DNA from: an uncultured Clostridia bacterium
GTDB lineage: Bacteria > Bacillota > Clostridia > Christensenellales > DTU072
NCBI GenBank assembly: GCA_934296355.1
Contig: CAKRAY010000013.1
Location: 1 to 19,857, forward strand
Length of the DNA: 19,857 nt
Direction of reading: 5' to 3'
In this document: positions 15,801 through 19,857 of the stretch, in pieces
How positions within the stretch are numbered: position 1 is the first letter of the stretch
How the letters are laid out: the number at the start of each line of letters is the position of its first letter
The notes under the pieces: model-generated
Told to the model about the DNA's origin: nothing
The model's input: the letters and a program-made list of their open reading frames with translations, nothing else
Databases searched by the model: none
Translations under genes and position numbers: made by a program

Positions 15801-17506
15801 ATAAAATCATAGGAACGTACAAAGTAAAAGTTTCGATAACGGGCGAGAGATATAAGGTAAACGTTTATCTCGGCGGAAGCGTAAAAACCGTTTACGGCGC
15901 AAGCGTGGATTTAACCGAGTTTATAAGTTATATCGACGCCGAAACCGCCGCCGTGAGATACGACGACGCCGTGAAAGCTTTGAAAGGGTATTTGCAAATA
16001 CTTAAAAAGAACGCCGCGGGCGAATACGAAGCCGTAAACGTACGCGCTTTGGAGCCGGGCGTGTTCTATATTTACGGCGAAGCCGATAACGAGTACGTTT
16101 TAACGCTAACGGACGACTACGTTAAAGGCGGCGAATACGAAATTAGCGTTTTCGGAAACGCGAGTTTGATTGTGGAAAAGAGTTTGGTTACCGTTTCCGT
16201 AAAGTCGGTACGCAAACCCTATTACGTCGAAGTTCCGAGTAACGAAGAGTTAAGACAAGGACTGCTTTTGAAAGGCGAAATCGATTCCGAAGCGGCGACG
16301 AAAATACTCGCCTTCACGAAAATAAGGACGAACGTAAGTAGGTACTCGTCCGTAGGCGATTACGCAATCGAAGTGGAACTCGGCGATATAGGCGATTTAG
16401 ACAAATATTACCAAGTCGAAGTTTCGGGCGGCTACGTTTCGGTAACGGCGTTGAAAGTTTCGATAAGCGTGACCAATAAGAAGACTTTGTACGGAGAACC
16501 TCTCGGCGACTTCATAGTTTCCGCCGATATCGACGAAGCGGGTCTGGAAGCGTCCGTAAAGAGCGCGCTCGAAAAGGAAATCGCCGCTTTGGTGGTTGCG
16601 GAAACGACCGCGAAACAAGGCTCGGACGCCGGAAAATATCCCATTACGTTCGAATTGAAACAAGAATACGAGGGATTCGACACGACCTATCTCGATTCTT
16701 ACTTCGTTATATCGAACGCCAAACTGAGCGGTTTCTATTTTGAAAACGAAGACGTGCTGTACGACGAGGCGGGACATACCATAACGGTAAAATACGACGA
16801 AACGGTATGGAAAAACGTTACCGTCAAGTACAACGCGGGATATTTCAGTCAACCGGGCAAGTATTACTATCAAGCCACCGTTTCCAAAAAGAATTACGAC
16901 GACCTCGTGCTTGACGCCGTGCTTACGATAGGTACGCTTAACGTAAAGAGCAGCAGCCTTAACGAAAACAGAGTCATCGTCACGTTCAGCGAAAAAGAAT
17001 ACGAGTTCGGCTTGGATCCGGAATACACCGTGCTTTTAAGAACCGAAGAAGCGAGCGACGGAATGAAAGAAGACGTGGCTGCGCTGGCAACCGACAAGAG
17101 TAAACGGTTCGTTATCGGCGCTGTCTATAAAGTGGTTCTTATTGGTGGCGGAAGCGAAAGAACGCTCGGCTACGACCCGTACGGCTATAAAATCGTTTTC
17201 AGTCCCGCGGCAATCTCGTATTCGGATAAACTTCGCTTGTACGCGTATGAAGAAGGAGAATTGAAAGAAGTAGAGTTTTCTTATAAAGACGGCGAGTATA
17301 CGGTTTATACGAATTGTTTGGAAGGTTTGATTTTTGCGGAAGAACAAACGGTTGTCGTAGACAAGGCTACAAAAATAAGTTCGTATATCATTATCGCGGG
17401 CGTAGTATTCGTGATATTGCTCGTTTTGTCGACGATATTCGGCATAGGCAAGAGAACTCGTAAGGCGCGAGCAAGAAGCCGAAAACGCCACCATAGATGG
17501 GCGTAA
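12860..17506 (+). CDS. Large MBG/YDG-repeat surface protein, membrane anchored
   Basis: A 1548-residue secreted protein. Residues 1-42 form a signal peptide with a basic start, hydrophobic core 18-36 and a probable cut after AFA. Residues about 45-200 resemble a jelly-roll, carbohydrate-binding-like module (ending LYLSLDDIEL). Then come many Ig-like beta modules of the MBG/YDG kind: NYDGTDAV near 458, KVYDGTNSV near 555, KVFDGTAAS near 647, a Big-like stretch near 880-930, and MBG-type YGASVDLTEF near 1010 and LYGEPLGDF near 1209. The C-terminus has one membrane span (about 1508-1528) and a basic tail KRTRKARARSRKRHHRWA. No LPXTG sorting motif is seen. It is probably an adhesin or cell-surface stalk; the ligand is unknown. 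Confidence 0.85.
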   Translation: MGKSEAMKKATKKAVAKVAIFVFLIVVLTFATLFTAEIQAFAEGDLEHSLTVDSDWKYEFYDFEPTFSVGTFYGKNAARYALLGGKEEEYSVTATMTSENLGLADNEYELSLFYFTEQRSETPNELTAYYSEDGNRFFKAGTLSCAGNGSGEKIWTQGKLSFSGKPNYLRFEFTVYYCDSDEDKGLYLSLDDIELTAISTTTGASFDASVAGEYFYTGKEITPVINVTTDFDGYYYYKVEAFKDGKLATIADAGDYELKITYFNKANKVLETQTKNLTVKPETLTLEGSSLEYLANEKYVVVTNCLFTDVKGRTVDISETGADKTLVIDSDGYAAISVPAGNFKNYEYKFVAENKSENSYLVYVEDGAHTEIYDGEEKTALKYVRFFDSYDPETKTYGYTSNSVSVEYEDENGNKNKPLNAGEYTFTFAYGGKKITGAMTIEPITLTRGTITNISEFFKNYDGTDAVYLDSGVLPEASLVGAIDDIGMEFERLRYLKTSGRSKVAPVNAKLTGDAAKNYVIADEFRFENAAKIGATRLIWYDKRDSANDVLALSDKVYDGTNSVAILNEGNGALSMYGLGEYKVSYSDVGATIKDVNCGKREVEFTLTNYRLYGMYLPNVISELNASINVLPCELKAKPAAYTGENKVFDGTAASSVKITALTFENVPDNGDGLETYLSYKNYSIRYEGAEYDYADAGERAITIKNVELYDANAESDKVLRNYVIPTVTVPGSIEAAQIEILSESFTVFEGEALPEPQTDSAVSGIFKMTIFGTRSDAENGVNALDAATLVKGDYFVRAQCTDDNYKLKSGEYKIIELKVNKVGDKEAQYVEIGNTEISLTEANRVLVGGELYIGAYSRKENGAKIDLPIVYRIVSGNCSVDKNGKITVTSAGSFVIGVTCEGGEKFDAATERTIEFLALEGELTATALTDKYKIGENLPDVNGKSRVYYGSDEVTASFAAPEGKIAYGANRYEYYVTVSDKIIGTYKVKVSITGERYKVNVYLGGSVKTVYGASVDLTEFISYIDAETAAVRYDDAVKALKGYLQILKKNAAGEYEAVNVRALEPGVFYIYGEADNEYVLTLTDDYVKGGEYEISVFGNASLIVEKSLVTVSVKSVRKPYYVEVPSNEELRQGLLLKGEIDSEAATKILAFTKIRTNVSRYSSVGDYAIEVELGDIGDLDKYYQVEVSGGYVSVTALKVSISVTNKKTLYGEPLGDFIVSADIDEAGLEASVKSALEKEIAALVVAETTAKQGSDAGKYPITFELKQEYEGFDTTYLDSYFVISNAKLSGFYFENEDVLYDEAGHTITVKYDETVWKNVTVKYNAGYFSQPGKYYYQATVSKKNYDDLVLDAVLTIGTLNVKSSSLNENRVIVTFSEKEYEFGLDPEYTVLLRTEEASDGMKEDVAALATDKSKRFVIGAVYKVVLIGGGSERTLGYDPYGYKIVFSPAAISYSDKLRLYAYEEGELKEVEFSYKDGEYTVYTNCLEGLIFAEEQTVVVDKATKISSYIIIAGVVFVILLVLSTIFGIGKRTRKARARSRKRHHRWA

Positions 17507-17557
17507 ATAACGTAAATAACGGGCAACGTCCCTAATTATAAAAGGAAGGAAAGCAGT

Positions 17558-19111
17558 ATGGAAAAAGCCAAAAGGAAGTTTTGGGACAAGATTTTCGGCG
17601 CCGCACCCGGCGACGGAGAAATGCAGTCCAAAGAAGCGTTAAGCTTCTCGATTTGCGGGTTCGGACAAAATATCATTTGTACCGTAATCGGTTCGTATCT
17701 TACCGTATTTATGACGGACGCAATCGGCTTCAACGCGTTAGCCGTAGCGTTCTTAATGTTGTTCGCGAGAATATTCGACGCGCTCAACGACCCGATTATG
17801 GGCAGTATCGTCGATAGAACTCGTACCCAATGGGGTAAGTGTCGCCCGTACCTTAAATGGATGGCGTTTCCGATAGCGGCAATGACGATAATTTGCTTTT
17901 TGCCCTGGTATCCCAATACCGACGGCGGTTTTGCGGCGATATCGATTATGTACGTGCTATGGGGTATGATTTATACCGTAGCGGACGTTCCGTATTGGGG
18001 TTTGTCTACCGCTATGAGTAACGATACTTACAGGCGCGGCAATATGCTTACCGTAGCGCGTCTTTTCTGTACGGCCGGCGCGGGACTCGTTACCATTGTC
18101 GTTCCGCTCATTACCGGCGGCATTACCGAGGGACTGACTCCCGAACTTGCCGGCGAAAAGTTAAGAATGACCTACTTTATCATTGCGATAGTTTGCGTAG
18201 TCTTAGCGCTTCCTACGTTCTTTATCGGATTCAATAACACGATAGAACGTAACGGAACGACGGACAACAACCCGCCTTCGCTCGCGCATAACCTGAAATT
18301 ACTGTTCAAAAACAAACCTCTTATGCTTATCGTGCTTTCGGGTATAGGCGGCGCGGCGAGAATGTTGTTTACTTACACCGGCGGCTTGTATTTTGCCAAA
18401 TACGTTATGGGCAAGGAGCAAATGTACGTATTCTTCAGCATGGCGGTAGTTCCCGGCGGTTTGATAGCGTCCGCTCTCGTACCGTTCTTTACCAAAAAAG
18501 TCGGAAAACGTAACACTTATATATGGTCGCACCTCGTAGGCGGCGTGGCGATGTTGGTAGCCTTTATCGTAGGTATCGCTTGCGACAAGGGTAACTATAC
18601 GAGTACCGTCACTACGGTAATACTTATGATAGCCTTAGTTATCGCTGGCGTTCCCGGCGGTATAGGCAACATAGTGACTTACGCCATGATCGGCGACTCG
18701 GTAGAGTATTTGGAAATGAAAACGGGCGAAAGAGCGGAGGGTATATGCTTCGCAATGCAAACGTTTATGAATAAAATCGGTATGGCGGTAGGCGCGTTCG
18801 TAGGCGTTCTCGCTTACTACATGGCGGGCGTTTTACCCAACGATACCGCTTCGGTAACGGCTTCGGGTAAAGATACCATGTGGACGATGCTCGTGCTGGT
18901 GGCGGCTATATCGTTCTTCCTCACGGTTATTCCATTGTTCTTCTATAAGTTCAACGAGAAAGAACAACAAGAAGCGGTCGCGATTATAAACGCAAGAAAG
19001 AAAGCGGCGCAAGAAACGCTCGAAGAGGGCGGCGTAAACGAAACGATTACGCCCGTAAACGACGAAACGCGCGCCGATAACGAGTTTACGAGCGACGACA
19101 ACGAAAAATAA
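17558..19111 (+). CDS. GPH-family sugar:cation symporter (MFS)
   Basis: This 517-residue protein with about 12 hydrophobic spans belongs to the glycoside-pentoside-hexuronide:cation symporter family of the major facilitator superfamily. Diagnostic parts are SFSICGFGQNIICTVIGSYL, then FARIFDALNDPIMGSIVDRT followed by the RTQWGKCRPYL cytoplasmic loop, and TMFVPYWGLS-like DVPYWGLSTAMSND. It should take up a sugar or glycoside with sodium or protons; the substrate cannot be read from sequence. Residues about 465-517 form a long charged cytoplasmic tail rich in Glu and Asp. AAGGAAGG lies just upstream of the ATG. The 51-base gap after the surface protein gene shows no convincing terminator, so readthrough is possible. 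A small gene follows 25 bases later. Confidence 0.92.
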   Translation: MEKAKRKFWDKIFGAAPGDGEMQSKEALSFSICGFGQNIICTVIGSYLTVFMTDAIGFNALAVAFLMLFARIFDALNDPIMGSIVDRTRTQWGKCRPYLKWMAFPIAAMTIICFLPWYPNTDGGFAAISIMYVLWGMIYTVADVPYWGLSTAMSNDTYRRGNMLTVARLFCTAGAGLVTIVVPLITGGITEGLTPELAGEKLRMTYFIIAIVCVVLALPTFFIGFNNTIERNGTTDNNPPSLAHNLKLLFKNKPLMLIVLSGIGGAARMLFTYTGGLYFAKYVMGKEQMYVFFSMAVVPGGLIASALVPFFTKKVGKRNTYIWSHLVGGVAMLVAFIVGIACDKGNYTSTVTTVILMIALVIAGVPGGIGNIVTYAMIGDSVEYLEMKTGERAEGICFAMQTFMNKIGMAVGAFVGVLAYYMAGVLPNDTASVTASGKDTMWTMLVLVAAISFFLTVIPLFFYKFNEKEQQEAVAIINARKKAAQETLEEGGVNETITPVNDETRADNEFTSDDNEK

Positions 19112-19136
19112 TTTAATTAAGCGTTTGGAGGCGGCG

Positions 19137-19607
19137 ATGATTTATACTTTGCCTAGAAAGATTTCGTTTTTGGAAGGCGATATGTTTTTGCCTAACGGTT
19201 CGCCGTTATACGAAGTCATGCGCATTCCGGGAGGAGCGTTTATTTACAACTTGCGCGGCGGCACGATAGCGCAAATTTTCCGTACGGATAACGGCGCGAG
19301 AATATCGATAGCCGACCTCGGCAGTATCGACGTGACGGTAGGTAGCGACGGAGTAAAAATCGCCAGACTTATCGTCGAACATAAGGGTCACGGACGGAGT
19401 TTGGAACCGGTAGAATATATATTCCACGGCAATTATCGTACGTCCCATTATCAAATCTACGAGAAGAAATCCGGCGAGATAAAACCCGAACTCATAATCA
19501 CCGTCGCGCCGCATCCCATAAACGAAAAAACCGTCAACGCTCGCGTTGAAAACGGCGTTAACGTTTTGCGCGCCACGCTTATGGTTCTGGCAATTTCGCT
19601 ACTATAA
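19137..19607 (+). CDS. Small protein, possibly tubby-like/LURP-one-related fold
   Basis: A protein of about 156 residues that I do not firmly recognise. The opening YTLPRKISFLEGDMFL, then the pattern of short beta strands alternating with Gly/Asp turns (PLYEVMRI, NLRGGTIAQIF, IARLIVEHKG, EYIFHGNYRTSHYQIY) resembles the LURP-one-related/tubby C-terminal barrel, whose bacterial members have no settled function. The last 15 residues are hydrophobic. The frame is open to a TTG at 19125, but that TTG is part of the ribosome site GGAGG (19127-19131), which serves the ATG at 19137 five bases on. It follows the symporter gene by 25 bases and is probably co-transcribed with it. Confidence 0.7.
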   Translation: MIYTLPRKISFLEGDMFLPNGSPLYEVMRIPGGAFIYNLRGGTIAQIFRTDNGARISIADLGSIDVTVGSDGVKIARLIVEHKGHGRSLEPVEYIFHGNYRTSHYQIYEKKSGEIKPELIITVAPHPINEKTVNARVENGVNVLRATLMVLAISLL

Positions 19608-19628
19608 GTTAAAATCGACGCATATGTA

Positions 19629-19667
19629 GTTTGGGTTTCCGAGAAAAACATTTTACGGAACCCAAAC
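19629..19667. repeat. Strong hairpin without T tract
   Basis: GTTTGGGTTTCCG (19629-19641) pairs with CGGAACCCAAAC (19656-19667) over 12 pairs with one bulged T and a 14-base loop. Neither strand has a T run after the stem, so it is not a standard terminator. It lies between the tubby-like gene and the next start, where it could be an mRNA processing or stability element. Confidence 0.6.
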
Positions 19668-19699
19668 AAATATACAACAACTATTTACGGAGGTAGAAT

Positions 19700-19857
19700 A
19701 TGATTAACGAAGAAGAGAGAATCCGCTTAGAAGAAGAGAAAAAAGAGAAGGAAGAAAAATTTCGTCGCACGGTAAAAAAAATGCGTATCGCGTTATGCGT
19801 AGCGGTGGTTTTTGCGGCGGTTCTTTTAGGGCTTGGGATAAGCACGCTGGTTAAGTA
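19700..19857 (+). CDS. Small single-span membrane protein, cut by the window end
   Basis: An ATG with GGAGGT five bases upstream (19689-19694) opens a frame of 52 codons that reaches the window edge without a complete stop; the final two bases, TA, could begin a stop or a Tyr codon. The first 27 or so residues are highly charged (MINEEERIRLEEEKKEKEEK, then FRRTVKKM) and look like a short coiled coil or amphipathic helix. A hydrophobic span (about 30-50, IALCVAVVFAAVLLGLGI) follows. This would give a membrane protein with the charged part probably cytoplasmic. No family is recognised. Confidence 0.6.
   Translation, partial: MINEEERIRLEEEKKEKEEKFRRTVKKMRIALCVAVVFAAVLLGLGISTLVK

Noticed and set aside
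12860..17506. Possible internal DNA repeats marking recent duplication in the surface protein gene.
   Set aside because: The modules resemble each other only at the protein motif level (YDGT and similar); I saw no long near-identical DNA blocks.

Overview
The window looks like chromosomal DNA from a low-to-moderate GC Firmicute, most likely an uncultured gut Clostridia lineage. This is inferred from gene content: QueT behind a preQ1 riboswitch, DUF975, DUF1846/UPF0371, a deoxyinosine glycosylase, a GPH-family symporter, and a large MBG/YDG-repeat surface protein with a basic C-terminal tail. Strong AGGAGG-type ribosome sites, TTG starts and near-consensus sigma-70/SigA promoters with 17-base spacers fit this. 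No species can be named from sequence alone.

Layout. 105-782 (-): UPF0173 metallo-hydrolase, divergent from glyA (985-2133) and its DUF975 membrane partner. 3048-3686: strong terminator, then promoter, preQ1-I riboswitch and queT with a TTG start. 3933-4928: membrane acyltransferase-like protein, convergent and overlapping by 8 bases with a deoxyinosine glycosylase (4921-5397, -) that may be leaderless. 5579-8431: gdhA plus a DUF1846 gene, probably one operon. 8471-9756: AAA+ DUF4143 ATPase gene (-) bracketed by two copies of a 41-base palindromic repeat. 9822-10593: promoter, long structured leader with an intrinsic terminator, then a SLOG-fold (DUF1273-like) gene. 10718-11548 (-): lipoprotein, divergent from a DEDDh exonuclease-BRCT gene (11682-12734). 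12860-17506: 1548-residue surface protein. 17558-end: GPH symporter, small tubby/LURP-like protein and the start of a small membrane protein.

How the genes relate. glyA (serine/glycine, one-carbon units), gdhA (ammonia assimilation) and queT (queuosine precursor uptake) are housekeeping metabolism. The accessory part is 8471-10648, where two unusual arrangements sit back to back. One is an ATPase gene whose promoter lies inside a palindromic repeat that recurs, ungapped and with a degenerate -35, over its own stop codon. The other is a SLOG gene preceded by about 165 bases of leader that can form a 13-bp closing stem, a nested interrupted helix, a possible pseudoknot and a terminator/antiterminator pair. 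I do not recognise this leader as a known riboswitch class; it and the ATPase repeat are the best candidates for something undescribed.

The only stretch over 300 bases without a gene is 9689-10038. It is filled by the ATPase promoter/repeat and the SLOG leader. I saw no tRNA, rRNA, CRISPR array or transposase.
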